Shown piece after piece: positions 21,692-33,523 of a stretch of DNA of 64,000 bases. Source of the DNA: Sorghum bicolor (taxonomy: Eukaryota > Streptophyta > Magnoliopsida > Poales > Poaceae); contig NC_012871.2 in NCBI RefSeq assembly GCF_000003195.3, forward strand, positions 21,272,658 to 21,336,657, in the 5' to 3' direction. Below the pieces are notes generated by a model. That model did not search any database and was not told the DNA's origin. It saw nothing but the letters and a program-made list of their open reading frames with translations. The position numbers and the translations under genes were made by a program. The number at the start of each line of letters is the position of its first letter. Position 1 is the first letter of the stretch.

Positions 21692-23263
21692 AACCAAAAG
21701 TGTATTTGCTCTTCTCTAACCTTAAGCATAGTGAGAAAGACAAAGTTGATGGATAATAAGATCATGAGTATAACATTTAAAACATTCGTCATATCAGATC
21801 GCTCAACCTAATGGAAAGATAATCTATCTATATTTATGTTATTTTTTTATAAAATATATCTTCCAAAGATTGAGTGTGCAACATTTTAGCTTATATGATT
21901 AGGAGTGTGGGATCACAAAGGTGAAAGGACTAAACATATTGAATCGATTGGGTTGGTTATCTAGAGTTGTAAATCATACATGTTTGTCTCTTTTGTTCAT
22001 GTGAACGCCAGAACCAAGGAGAAGCTTATAAAAGTGATAGTCAAGTACCTTAAGATGTTACCTTACTTGAAGAGTGATGGCACAGTATCACCTTATGGAA
22101 GCTTTCCTTTCTTAGCGGTTGTGCATCGGGTTTGTGGCAACCTCCATGGATCATCTCTTATGAGCTATGTCTTCCTTGTGTAAATTGTTAGCTTTATGTG
22201 TCTCTCTTTGTCTCCAATGTGAGTTTATCTCAGGACTTCCCAAGTCGATATTGAATGTTTTCCTACAGAGGTTAGTCCAACAAAATATCCCATATCTGCT
22301 ATAGCATACTATCGGCTCAAAAATCAACCTAGACACCATGTCTAATTTGATTCAGGAGGGCATTTTAACCTAAGCACCATGCTTATTTTAAAACCCCTTG
22401 GAAGTAAGATCAACATTCCTAAACTAAGCACCAAGCTTAATTAAGAGATAAAAGAAACTACTCCAAACCTAGACATATACTTAAGCAAATAAAGGTAGCA
22501 TGAGAGCATTTTATAGAGATCTACTCAAGTGGAGATGAAGTAGTGTGATTAGTATTTAACAAATTGAGCATGTCTCAAAGGTACGGACAACCAACATAGC
22601 AACATGGCAAAGGATGTTTTTATGTAAAGTACTCCCCCAACCTTGAATTTTGCAAAATTCAAGTTTGGATGAATTTAATTCAATGTTGTATGATGATTGG
22701 TTGGATATACCTTGTGCTTGTCATTCATCCGATCTTCTTGCTCCAATCCTGGAAAGGTTAGTGACAAGAATACCCGAAGGAATTTTTTTACAATTATCCT
22801 TATATGCTCAACACACAAGGTAATGTTGCAAATAATTAAAAGCTCATGTTACAATCTGATCAGTTCTTGTTTTAGGACACTAAGCTTGTCCTTGGGAAAC
22901 CATCAATTTATGTCGGCGAAGTGGTTTCCCCTCCAACGCTGATCTATATCAAGATAACTCAACGAGATCTGCAATATTTAATGTAGACATATGCATCGAC
23001 AACCGCCCTTTTAAAGTTTTTATAAATAGAAAGGATGAGGGGGTTGGAGATCTCGAATGTGGTGATGTTGGAAAAACCAATGGATTGGGAAGATGTTGCA
23101 TATGAGCATGGAGTAAATGAAGTGGCTATGAAATAAATTCCATGCTCATTAATGCTTAGAGTGAAATCCATGTGGTATGGTGAAAATGATAAGGTGAGTG
23201 TGGTAAAAAAGGAAAAGAAAAAGGATACACGGACGACTTGGTTCGAAACTAGCACAGCTACCG
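21692..23263 (-). other. leader region of element N
   Basis: The region between the primer site and the gag relic shows no credible protein. Part of it (about 22220-22460) holds degenerate tandem units around TGGTGCTTAGTTT that recur in element E at 48100-48270. Confidence 0.6.
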
Positions 23264-23282
23264 TTCCCCGGTAACGGCGCCA
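23264..23282 (-). other. primer binding site of element N
   Basis: On the minus strand TGGCGCCGTTACCGGGGAA lies just after the 5' LTR. It differs by one base from the TGGCGCCGTTGCCGGGGA site of element E, a form I associate with Athila-type Ty3 elements and tRNA-Asp. Confidence 0.8.
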
Positions 23283-23287
23283 GAAAG

Positions 23288-24524
23288 CTTTGGGTATTTT
23301 AAACGCAAACAGAAAAATCCGCAAGCGCACGGATACCGATGTAGCCTTCACCCAGGAGTATTCCAGAGTATCGATTTCTACAGGGAACGTGAGTGTACTA
23401 ATTAAGATCCAAGATCGCCCAAGGATAACTATATAATTATTTTTGGTAGGAAGAGAGGAAGTTTCCTGAGAGTTCTCTAGTTGATCTAAGAATCAAAAAT
23501 TACTTCAAGATTATTTAAATCGGGACATCAGAGCACTAACCACAGAAAGAGATGAGAAGGGGGCTAGGAAGGTCTGACTACGGTCCTACAAACACCGATC
23601 TGAACGAGGTGGAATACGTCGACCGTTAGGGCTGTCACTACCCTAGGGCTACCACAACAATCCGTAGGATTGGGTGCAATTCCAGGTAATTGCAAGACTA
23701 AACACCACGTCTAATCTATTAATTACAACTCTAATGTTTCAAAGATTAGAGCACCTAATGCAAGCGGGAATCCAATAAATAACTTGAATGTAAATAAAAG
23801 TAATTAAAGAACTCATGAATTATGAATTGAAGAACCTGGAGAACGATGAAGAACGAACCAGTTGCTGCAAAAGTACAATGTTGAGGAAGATCGGACAGAT
23901 CCTGCTCCTCCTCCGCTCTCCTCTTCTCTCTCCCTATTTTCTAGATTACAACTAGAACTAACTAGAACTAGAACTAGAGGAACTAGAAGTAGAACTAGAA
24001 GAACTAGAGGGATCCTCTCTACTTGGATGAAGAATTGAAACCCTAGCTTTGATTTTGTAGAAGAGGTATGATCTCCAGGGGCCAGGGGACCTTGCTTATA
24101 TAGTTTTTTCAGATGAATCTGGGTCGTTGGATCAAACCGACATTAATCGCACGGTTTTCCTTGATCCTTTAGGTCGGTGGAGCATAATACGCGAAACGGG
24201 TCCGAATTGGACACTGTAGCTTGGCGGGCGCCCTAAGGACTTGGGCGGGCGCCCTGTCCCTGAGCCCTCTCGGCCTCCGCTTCGTTCCCGTGGCTTCTGG
24301 AGTCTTCTAGATGATAGAAAATTGCACGGCACGTTAATATCTCTATGTAAACCCGACGTGTGGGCCTTTCTTCCGTATTTCTTGATAACCCCCTGCAGAA
24401 ATAGACAAAGACCAAAACTCGTGGAATTCTGTCAGATAAAACCCTAAGTCTGGGTGTTGGTTGCATATGGATCCTTTTCCATGATTAGTTGATGGTTAAA
24501 TGTGAGCATTAAGGACCGTCAACA
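23288..24524 (-). repeat. 5' LTR of element N (1237 bp)
   Basis: It aligns along its whole length with the left LTR. The last bases on the internal side differ: ACCCAAAG here against ACCTAACA at the outer end of the left LTR, so the terminal CA is lost or the boundary is a few bases off. Confidence 0.88.
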
Positions 24525-25603
24525 GAGGTATGGCCTTACTTTTTAAAGCATAAATCAAAAGCATTTTCTGCATTTAAAGAGTGGAAGACTATGATTGAAA
24601 ATCTAACTCAGAAGAAGGTTAAAAAGTTTTGCACTGATAATGGGATGGAATTCTGTTCTAATGAATTTAATGCATATTGTAAGTCTGAAGGCATTGTTAG
24701 GCACTACACTGTTCCTTATATGCCTCAACAGAATAGTGTAGCTGAGCGTATGAACAGAACTATCATCTCTAGGGCCCATTGCATGTTGTCTAATGCTGAC
24801 TTGAATAAGCGTTTTGGGCTAAAGCTGCTTCCACTTCTTGCTATCTTATTAATTGTTCACCATCGATTCCTCTTGATAAGAAAACTCCAATTGAGGTATG
24901 GTCTGGATCTCTAGCTGATTATTCAAAATTGAGAGTTTTTGGTTGTACTGCTTATGCTCACGTTGATAATGGTAAATTGGAGCCTAGAGCTGTTAAATGT
25001 ATTTTTATTGGTTATCAACATGGTGTTAAAGGTTATAAATTGTGGAATCCCCAGACTCAGAAGGTTATGCTTAGCAGGAATGTTATCTTTAATGAGACTG
25101 TTATGTTTGTTTACAATCCTTCTGTTGATGCTCCTATTGAGGGAGAGAAAATAAGTGTGCTGGTGGAGCACTTAATTGATGCACTACAGGTTGATAATGC
25201 TTTTGTTCAAGATACACATATTGCTGAAATTTCTCTAATTATTGATGATTCATCTATTATTGAGCATTCTTCTCTAGTTGTGCAGTCTCCACAATGTTCT
25301 ATTGCTCTTGGTAGGGCTAGAAGGCAGCCCAAGCCTGTTAAAAGGTATATTGAAGAATGTAATGTTACTTAAGCTATGAGTGTTGTAGAAGAGATTGAAA
25401 GTAATTCAGAACCTTCTAATTATAGAGGCTATTACTTCTGCTGATTGCAACAATTGGATGATCGCTATGCAAGATGAGATAGAGTCACTCGAAAAGAATG
25501 GTACTAGGGATTTAGTAAAATTGCCTAAGAATAAAAAGCCTGTCTGTTGCAAATGGATTTTCAAAAGAAACAAGGGTATTTCTCCTAGTGGCAAGGTATA
25601 AAG
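24525..25603 (+). pseudogene. Copia2 integrase C-terminus and start of RT (broken, truncated)
   Basis: This continues the integrase after the GAGGT duplication: WPYFLKHKSKAF, then the second catalytic Asp in FCTDNGMEF and the Glu in QNSVAERMNRT. A frameshift in a T run at 24812-24815 moves the frame to the one open at 24929-25372 (FGCTAYAHV, CIFIGYQ). A TAA at 25370-25372 and a two-base loss near 25425 separate this from an RT start (AITSADCNNWMIAMQDE, then CCKWIFKRN). The sequence stops at 25603, where element E inserts, so the RT catalytic domain is missing from the window. Confidence 0.8.
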
Positions 25604-25886
25604 TGTTCACGGTCGATAACATCAACTTTTATTAGAACTTTAAACCCGAAGGACGACATGAAAACACACTAGTCTAGGGGTTAATCTGACAATTTCTACG
25701 AGTTTTGCATATTCTGTATTTTCCAGGGTCTATTTCCAAAAAAGCTGAAAAGATGGATTCAAGTGCATATTTACCACAAAACTTATCCGCCATGAAAAAT
25801 ATCACAAATAGGACGGGGGAAGACTCTGGAAGACACCGGAGGAAACTAGGAGCCAGAGGTCGCCAGGTGGGGCCGGCTGGCCCCAC
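25604..25886 (+). repeat. element E 5' LTR, first part
   Basis: It starts TGTTCACGG and carries a block (GACAATTTCTACGAGTTTTGC, then TTTCCAGGG) that parallels the U3 starts of A and N. It ends at the CCCAC duplication made by F. Confidence 0.7.
25882..25886. repeat. target site duplication CCCAC, left of solo LTR F
   Basis: CCCAC precedes the F terminus TATAACATCC and recurs at 46342-46346 after GTCGTTTCA. Joining the flanks gives one continuous LTR of element E. Confidence 0.8.
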
Positions 25887-27232
25887 TATAACATCCTGGA
25901 TTTTTACGAAAACCAAAAATACGAGCTTTTTAAAATTTTTCATGTAATCGTGTGAAGCATATAGATTTTAGATCTAACTCGATCCTAACCTGCTAACAAA
26001 TCGTCGCATACATATAGAATTTCTTGTAGGCGAGTGCCTTGTTCGTGAGTTGTCTTATGTTGGGTCTTGATTAGGGTTTTGAGTTTCTTTTGGAGTGCAC
26101 AAATCTATAGCGAGAAATCCTTTTCAACTTCCCTGTTGGAGTGATTCTCAAACTCATTCGGATCCCTTTCGAAGTCCTTTGAAATCTTCTTCTTGAATCC
26201 CGCTCGGACATTCCCACAATTCATTTTGAACTCATCCCAATTTCTCTTCACCTAAAACCCCTTGATATCTATTCCAAAGTCCCCAAATCCCCTTCAATCA
26301 AATGTGGCAAATCATTTTCTTCTCCTGGGCCAAATCTCTCTTCTTCTCTCCATTCTTTTCTCTTCCTGCAGTCCAGCCCAGGCCCGGCCAACCATCTCCC
26401 CCTCTCCTTCTGGCCTGCTAACGCCACCGGCCCAGCCAGGTCGGCCCGCTCGCTCCCCCTGTCTCCCCTCCCAGGCCCGCACGCGCAGCGCCTCGCCTCG
26501 GCCCAGCAGCGTCGCTGGCCCAGTCGGCCTCCCCAACCTCCGCGGCCAAGCACCCTCACGTGGCCCACCTCCCGCATCCGGCCCAGCCTGCTCTCCACCC
26601 CCCTGACTCGGCCTGTTCGCACCCCCCCTCCTCCACCGGGGCCTTGGCCCAAGCCGCCCCTGCCTCTCCCAACCAGCAACCCTAGGGGGCAACTCGTGCC
26701 CAGAGCAGCGCCGCCGTCACCCCAAGGAGGAAACCCGCGCGTGCCTGCCCTCTCCCCTCGGCGTGCGTGCCCGGATCGACGCCGCGTGTCCCAACGCGGG
26801 CACGGACGCCGGAGATAGTCGCCCTACCCTAGGAACCCTAGCCAGGCACTATAAGAGCCCTTAGCGCCGCCGCACTCCTCTGCCTCCTCCATCCAACAGG
26901 ACCGCGAGCCCCTCGGCCTCCCCTTCACCGAGCTCCACCTCCGGCGCCACGACGAGCCACCTCGACACGGCAGCGACGACGTCAACCGGCCAGAGCTCCC
27001 ACGCCGAGCACCTCGAAGCCCCTGCCCCGACACGACGACGCTGGAGCTGCACGCCATCGCCACGACCTCGCCCCCGCGTCGTCCTCGCCAAGTCGAGCCA
27101 CTGTCGACCTCGCCTCGGAGCTTCGCCACGCCACCGAGAGCCCGAGACGAAGGCGCCCGAGCGCCTCGTCCTCGGCACCACCCCGCGCACCCACCGCCGC
27201 CGAGCCGCGCCTCAACCTCGACGTCGAGCAGG

Positions 27233-27237
27233 AGCTC
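27233..27237. repeat. target site duplication AGCTC, left of element G
   Basis: AGCTC here and at 42770-42774 flank element G exactly. Confidence 0.92.
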
Positions 27238-30200
27238 TGTAACAGAACCGTCCAATTTATAAGAATTCAAGTGAATTAGCGACCACGGAAGCAGTCAAGC
27301 TAATGGACTTGAACCCATATAAACCCGGTAGTCCGACGAAATCTCAAAAGACCTCGATTCAACCAACATACAACCAAGATCGTATATGATCAAGCATCGC
27401 CATCACAGATTACATTCATTCAACACAGAACATAGTTTTACATCACATCAGAGTTTAAAAGAGGTTATTACAAACCAGAGTAGTAGCGGAAACAAAGTAG
27501 TTTTAAAACATCACACACTCAGTTTAAATTACATGCCAGATCCATGGTCAAACCCAACAAAAGCACAACTGAAGATAAAGAAGGTGATCACGCCCATGAT
27601 CTATTCATCGTCCGCAGCCGGATGATGACAGTTAGCACAGTAGCCATGGTAAACGACATCATCTGCAACATGGGTAAATAAAACCCTGAGTACGAGAATG
27701 TACTCAGCTAGACTTACCCGTCATAAACCAAAAATAAAGTGACACCAACGAGTATGCAAGGCTGATCTTTGTGGACTGGTTTAACTCACCTTTTTGCATA
27801 AAAAAGCTTTAGTTGTAGGTAACCCATTTATAATATTCCGCAGCAGGTTTATTACTTAACAACTATCCACTAGATTAGCACCTGTTCTAAGCATACACTT
27901 GAGTATTTAAGCATCACAATAATAACCATATCTGGATTATCACCTAGCTATCAACATTCTCATCATAACCATTAAGTTTATTTAGTGAGTTCTACGTGCG
28001 ACTGCCCGAGTCAAGTTCTCACTATCCGAGAGAGACGACGATTCGAATCGATTCCTATCCAGCTGGAGGGGTATTCCTAACACTCACCCAAGCATACTTC
28101 ATGAGGGCAGCTCGGATCACCTTTAGCACAACTCCGGACCAATTCGCGGGTCCGTACGGCGCCGCACCCCCAGGGACCGCCAATCTGCCAGGGTCAGGAC
28201 TCTAACCTGACACCTCGGTCTTACGCCATTGACTCCCCGCACATCCTTACTACCAACCGGGGTGCGCACTTTAACCAGATCGGGGTATCCGGCCGGACAT
28301 GCACTCGTAGGCTTCGCGGTCGGAACGACTTATCCGGCTAGCTAAGTGTTAGGCATGCGTTCAACATGACACGAGGACGTTACAGCGAATCGGTCCTTAA
28401 TCGACACAGACGGGGATAGATTCACACCCAAGACCTCCATGCCTTGTTGCTGCACTATCTTCATCCCGCCCAGTCTCAAGTTCATTATTGGCACATGGTT
28501 GTTTCCACGATAGCAAATATAGCCAACCGTGATCAGCATCCACCTAACTCTCGCAGGTGACAGGAAATCACCCGGCTTCTACCGAGCTAAGCATTATTTC
28601 GATCCTGGACCTATTTAGGTGAGGTATGAGGTGGACAAGGTAGTCATAATGCAGCAAGGGTGTCATATCAACGCCTAACACTTAATCCAAAAATACATAA
28701 CCATAGTCAATTGATAGCTGGACATGGTAACAAAATAGTAGGAGGCTTATAATGCTCCGGGGCTTGCCTTCGACGTAGGTGGATGGGCGGTGGTCGGGAC
28801 ACTCCGGCAAGTCCTCCTCCTCAGCTCCTTGAGGTGGCTCCCCTTGTGGACCTTCCGATTCCGGCAGCTCGAACTCCAAAACGGTCACGCCCTTGGGTAC
28901 ACCTATGTATGCATGACAAGGAGATAAATATAGAGAATGCACATATGATACATGATGTCATGATGAAGAGCTAAAGAACACACAACAAGGTATAAGCATG
29001 AGCATAATCTCCTAAAGTTAAGTGAATTATAGAATAACAAGTAAGTGCATACTTCTTCTCTGGTAGAGAGGCTAACTAGACAAAACCTTAGCTACTCCTA
29101 CTCTGTCACTGGTTTCATAGACAACCCAATTGTCACAAGTTTCAGCTATAACTTAAGCATCAGTTGGCCAAACTAAGTAAGTAGATACTTTCTTGAAAGC
29201 TTAGCAAATTGTCTACAATTCACTTTAAGACATCCCAGAACGATTCCCAACCGAAATGAGCTAAAACATACAAAGTTGTCTGGCTGTCCTGGAAAATCCA
29301 GAGAGCAAGCACTTTGCAGCAGCTACTTGTAACATCCATAACTTTAAAACTGCTCAACCAAATGTCATGAAACTTGGACACGAAGTAGATAAGCAAGTTA
29401 GCTACAAGTTTGTTATAGACAAGTTTCCCAGAAAACATCATCTTCAAATAGTTCTTAAGCAATTGCTATCAGCTACCCAGCATCGCTCTAGGAAAGGCAT
29501 AAATAGCAAAAATAATATTTTGCACATAACAAGAATGTACCAAAGGGTCAGTCCAAATGCACCAGTAGATAGAACATGTCTAAGAAACACTAGGAACATC
29601 ATGGCAAGGTCCAAACTCATTTCTATCATCACCTTTTTCATTTATTTAATTATTAAGGTGATTTAATGAACATGCATCCCAAGAGCTCCAAGAATTCTAA
29701 GAAAATTACAGCAAGTTACCTATGTTAACATAAGGTTAATGTAAAATTTTCAGGGCATTTGCACATGCAGCTTGTGAGATACAAAAATAACAAGCTAGCA
29801 AAGGCATGCAAGGCATAAATGTGAAACCCTATTAAACAGTGTCAAACAACAGATTTCAGATTTTTCCAAGCTTTATTTACACATGAGTACAACACAGCAA
29901 ATTTCACCACAAAAAGAGTTATAACTTATTTATTAAACATACCACAAGAAACTCTTGTTTGAAAACGAAATATTTATAACTTCACAATGAGACCTCCAAA
30001 AATCATGATAAATTTATCGGAGTCTATTCATGTCATAAGTAACAACACCCTAAATTTGCATGGCCACCAGATCAACAGATCTCAAGATATAATTGTCTCC
30101 TATATAATCAAGATTAAATCATATATATTTATTTCTGCAAAAACATGACATGTTTCATATTTTTAATAAAAACTAGACTTATACAGGAACCTAACAAAAT

Positions 30201-31726
30201 TGGAATAACATCATTTGGATCTCTAATACTCAAGATATGAATTTTACGAAAACAACACAGAATCTGCAAAACAGTGAACCAGGGATGTGAGAGGGAGAGA
30301 CTGACACACGGGACCCATGCGACAGAGAGACAGAGACAGGGGAGATGCTCGTCGCCGGCGAAACTCGATGACGGCGAGGTCTGGGTCGGATCCAAGGGCA
30401 TCTACGTGTTCCTCTCCTCAAGGCGACTCTGTTGACCTATTTCACTCGCGCTCTACTGGACTCTAGGGTGCTCGCCGTCGTGAATGGCGGCTCGGCGGCG
30501 CTGCGGGCGATACGCCGACGTGCATGGCCGATGCCGTCCCGGTTGAGGTTCACGCCGAGCATCAGTGAGCCAAGGGAAAGCGATAGGGACAAGAATGAGG
30601 AGAAATGGTGGAGCAGAGAGGCCTGGCCACGTCGCCGGTGAGCTCGGGCGGAACTCCGGCGAGGGAGAACGGCTCGAAGTTCGGCAATGCTGCCTTACCC
30701 GTGCTCGACAATGGTCAAGGAGGTGACGCCGAGGTAGAGGAAGCCCTGGCGGAGCTTTTGGTGAGCTGGCTGGGCCGGAGACGCGGTGGAGCGGCCGGGA
30801 AAACTCACCGAAGCGCGGCGGAGCTCGTCGAGGCGATGGCGGATCGAAATGGGAGGCTCTGGTGGAGTGGGTGTCGCGTCTGAGGCACGGGGTGGCTCCG
30901 TGGCGGCTTGAGGGCTTCGTCCAAGCTGACAGGCTGGACCGTCGACGGCGTACGGCCGACACCTGGCCGGACACGCGGCGGCGGACGGCGTCTGTCCAAA
31001 ACTGAATCGATGATTTAGTCACCGGCGTCAGTGACTGAAACCCGAAGTTTAACAACGTTTTACTCTTGATCCACTCGGCGGTTTTGGCTCCAGTTTGCTT
31101 CTTTGGTTAGAGCTACGTGAGATCTACAAGTTTTTCTATAGGATCAAAGTCTAGTTCAGCCTAGATTTCAATCTACAAAGCTCCCAAGTGACCTACCTCG
31201 AAACTGCGTTGTCACAGACTTAGGCAAAATTGGCTAAGTGTAAAATCAGCCCTGATTTCTGCCTTGTGAGCAACTTTTGAATGTGTTCCATGCTTTTTCA
31301 TGAAAAGTCATCAACATAACTTTTGTAGCTTATGAAATTTACTACAACTTTATTTTAGGTGTCATTTACATGCAAGATCTTTAACATCAGTTTCATAAAA
31401 CATCTTTCAAAAGAGGTCTAGCGGGTCAATTAAGTCAATCTAGGGTTAACCATGACTTAGGGGCATTTTTGGCCAAAACCTCCAACATAAACTTTGTTCA
31501 AAATGTTGTTCTAAACATGATTAAAGTATTTTGGAAGACAATGTACACTTGTATGCATTGGTCACCTACTAGAACCACTCAAATCAAACCACACAAGTAA
31601 TTTAATCATACATGGGACACATAAGATGACATATGATCATGATGGATGCTTATGAATGAGCATGATGATGCTTATGTTGATACAATGCTCATGGTTAACA
31701 TGCAAGCTAACACTAGGAGTGTTACA
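27238..31726 (-). repeat. 3' LTR of element G (4489 bp)
   Basis: In element orientation it starts TGTAACACTCC at 31726 and ends CTGTTACA. A GC-rich block at about 30340-30990 has a 200-codon open frame (30453-31055, minus) that is open at equal length in the other LTR. The remainder is AT-rich with no coding content. Confidence 0.93.
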
Positions 31727-32600
31727 GCCCTCCCCCCTTACAAAAATCTCGTCCCGAGATTTGAAAGACGTACCATTTTTCGTAGAAGGAGGGATAAGTT
31801 ACTTGTAAATAGTCTTCCCTTTCCCAAGTGGCATCTCTCTCACTTTGATGGTTCCACAAAACTCTAAAAAGTCTGATCACTCTCCCACGAGTAACCCTTT
31901 CCTTGACATCAAGAACTTGTACAGGCTTTTCTTCATAGGACAGGTCAGACCGCAACTTTAGGCCTCTTGTTTCAACTCGCTCTTCGGGCACACGAAGACA
32001 CTTCTTGAGTTGAGACACATGGAATACAGGGAAAACGGTTCCTAGTTCCGGAGGTAGTTGTACTTTGTAAGCTACCTTTCCACTTTTCTCGATGATTTGA
32101 TAGGGACCCACATACCTAGGGGCAAGCTTTCTTTTTACACCAAAGCGATTTACTCCCTTCATGGGCGATACCTTCAGGTACACAAAGTCACCTACTTCGA
32201 ACTCGAGTGGTTTTCTTCTTTGGTCAGCATAGCTTTTCTGTCTAGCTTGGGCGGCTCTCATGTGTTGCTGGATAATGAGAACTTGTTCTTCGGCTTCTTT
32301 GACAAAGTCAATTCCATAGTATCTCCTTTCGCCAGGTTTGACCCAGTTTAGAGGAGTTCTACATTTGCGGCCATACAAAGCTTCAAAAGGAGCCATTTGG
32401 ATGCTTTCTTGATAACTATTGTTGTAAGTGAATTCAGCTAATGGTAGCCATTTCTCCCATGCACCCTTGGAAGAGATCACACATGCCCTCAACATATCCT
32501 CTAAAACTTGATTCACACGCTCAGTCTGGCCGGAGGTTTGAGGGTGGTACGCTGAACTACGAATCAATCTCGTACAAGGAGTGAATGCAAATGCTCCCAA
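31722..32600 (-). pseudogene. pol: element G integrase C-terminal half with chromodomain-like end
   Basis: It contains the end of the integrase core, with the catalytic Glu in YHPQTSGQTERVNQ, and the typical Ty3 C-terminal sequence (LAEFTYNNSYQ, EALYGRKCRTPL, VGDFVYLKVSPMKGV, LAPRYVGPYQI, FHVSQLKKCL). Residues about 225-275 (VLDVKERVTRGRVIRLFRVLWNHQ, then ATWEREDYL) match the chromodomain-like tail of chromoviruses, which directs insertion towards heterochromatin in the lineages studied. The frame is one base off the upstream integrase piece, with the shift near 32575-32595. It reads through the polypurine tract and stops at TAA 31722-31724, inside the first bases of the LTR. Confidence 0.85.
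31727..31740 (-). other. polypurine tract of element G
   Basis: On the minus strand TAAGGGGGGAGGGC directly precedes the 3' LTR. It is also translated, as KGGG, at the end of pol. Confidence 0.88.
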
Positions 32601-33523
32601 AAGCGGGCAGTGAACTGAGGACCCCTATCCGAAATAATGGTGCGAGGCACTCCGTGCAATTTAACAATCTGAGAGAAGTATAACTCTGCGTAGTCGGATA
32701 TTCGGTGGGTTGACTTCATAGGGATAAAATGGGTCGACTTGGTCAAACGGTCAACAATTACCCATATGGAGTCGTGTCCCTTTTGGGTAGGGGGAAGGCC
32801 AACAATGAAATCTATGCTAATTTCTTCCCACTTCCAACCTGGAACCGACAACGGTTGCAATAAACCTGCAGGTTTGAGGTGAACTGCTTTTACCCTGCAG
32901 CAAGTATTACACCTAGCCACATAAGCTGCTATCTCCTTCTTCATCTTGGTCCACCAGAAACGAGGTTTCAAATCTTGGTACATTTTGCTACTACCAGGAT
33001 GAATGGACAACTTGGAAGAATGAGCTTCATCTAAAATTTTGTTGCGTAGGTCATGGTCCTTAGGTACAACTGGTCGATCGTCAAACCATAGTACACACTT
33101 CTCATCTACCCTGAAGTGCTTGGTGTCTTGCTCTTGCATTTTTCTTTAGATATGGAAAATACTAGGATCAGACTTTTGGAGCTCTATGATTTGACTCTCT
33201 AACGAGCAGCTGACTACGATGTTGTGCAGGACCACACGATGCAATAAATTGAAGCCTTCCTCTAGAAGAGGTCTAACATGTTGTTTTCGACTGAGAGCAT
33301 CGGCTACAACATTGGCTTTGCCCGGATGATAGTGTACTTCAAGGTTATAGTCCCTTATCAATTCCAACCATCTTCTTTGTCTCATGTTCAACTCGGGCTG
33401 AGTGAATATATACTTGAGGCTCTTATGGTCAGTGTAAATGTGACATAGATTACCCAACAAATAATGCCTCCAGAGTTTCAATGCATGTACAACTGCTGTT
33501 AACTCTAGGTCATGAGTTGGGTA
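32564..33523 (-). pseudogene. pol: element G RNase H C-terminus and integrase N-terminal half
   Basis: From the deletion junction near 33524-33531 the frame gives the end of the Ty3 RNase H ([20 protein letters not shown], then [10 protein letters not shown]). A TAA at 33146-33148 follows. The integrase HHCC domain (SIHPGSSKMYQDL, CNTCCRVKA) and the first two catalytic Asp residues (SIDFIVGLP, IISDRGPQFTARFW) are clear. It ends in a frameshift at about 32564-32595. The stop at 33146 could come from one C-to-T change. Confidence 0.83.

Larger units (their letters stand above)
17138..24524 (-). mobile_element. element N: non-autonomous Ty3-type element, 7387 bp, minus strand
   Basis: Two LTRs of 1237 bp flank 4.9 kb. 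The polypurine tract is beside the left LTR and the primer binding site beside the right, so the element runs right to left. The interior has a gag/protease-like relic (20540-21640) but no RT, RNase H or integrase, so it must have used enzymes from another element. The primer site and retropepsin-like relic suggest an Athila-related Ty3 lineage. The LTRs differ at roughly 2-2.5% of positions by eye. Its leader matches element E (22220-22450 against 48100-48330), and its 3' non-coding region matches element A. Confidence 0.9.
15255..25603 (+). mobile_element. Copia2: degraded Tork/TNT1-like Ty1/copia element, split by N and cut by E
   Basis: Gag, zinc knuckle, protease, integrase and the first part of RT are present in Copia order, in two pieces joined exactly by the GAGGT target duplication of element N (17133-17137 and 24525-24529). 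RT stops at 25603 where the LTR of element E begins, so the rest of pol and the 3' LTR are beyond the window. The sequence 15255-15563 (starting TGTTGGGGATGAC) should hold the 5' LTR remnant and leader, but I cannot see a clear primer binding site. It is the oldest well-defined element here because N and E lie inside it. Confidence 0.75.

Noticed and set aside
26262..27270. Overlapping ORFs of 75-150 codons on both strands
   Set aside because: They lie in the GC-rich block of solo LTR F, overlap each other, have low-complexity Ala/Arg/Pro/Gly composition and no motif. GC-rich DNA has few stop codons.
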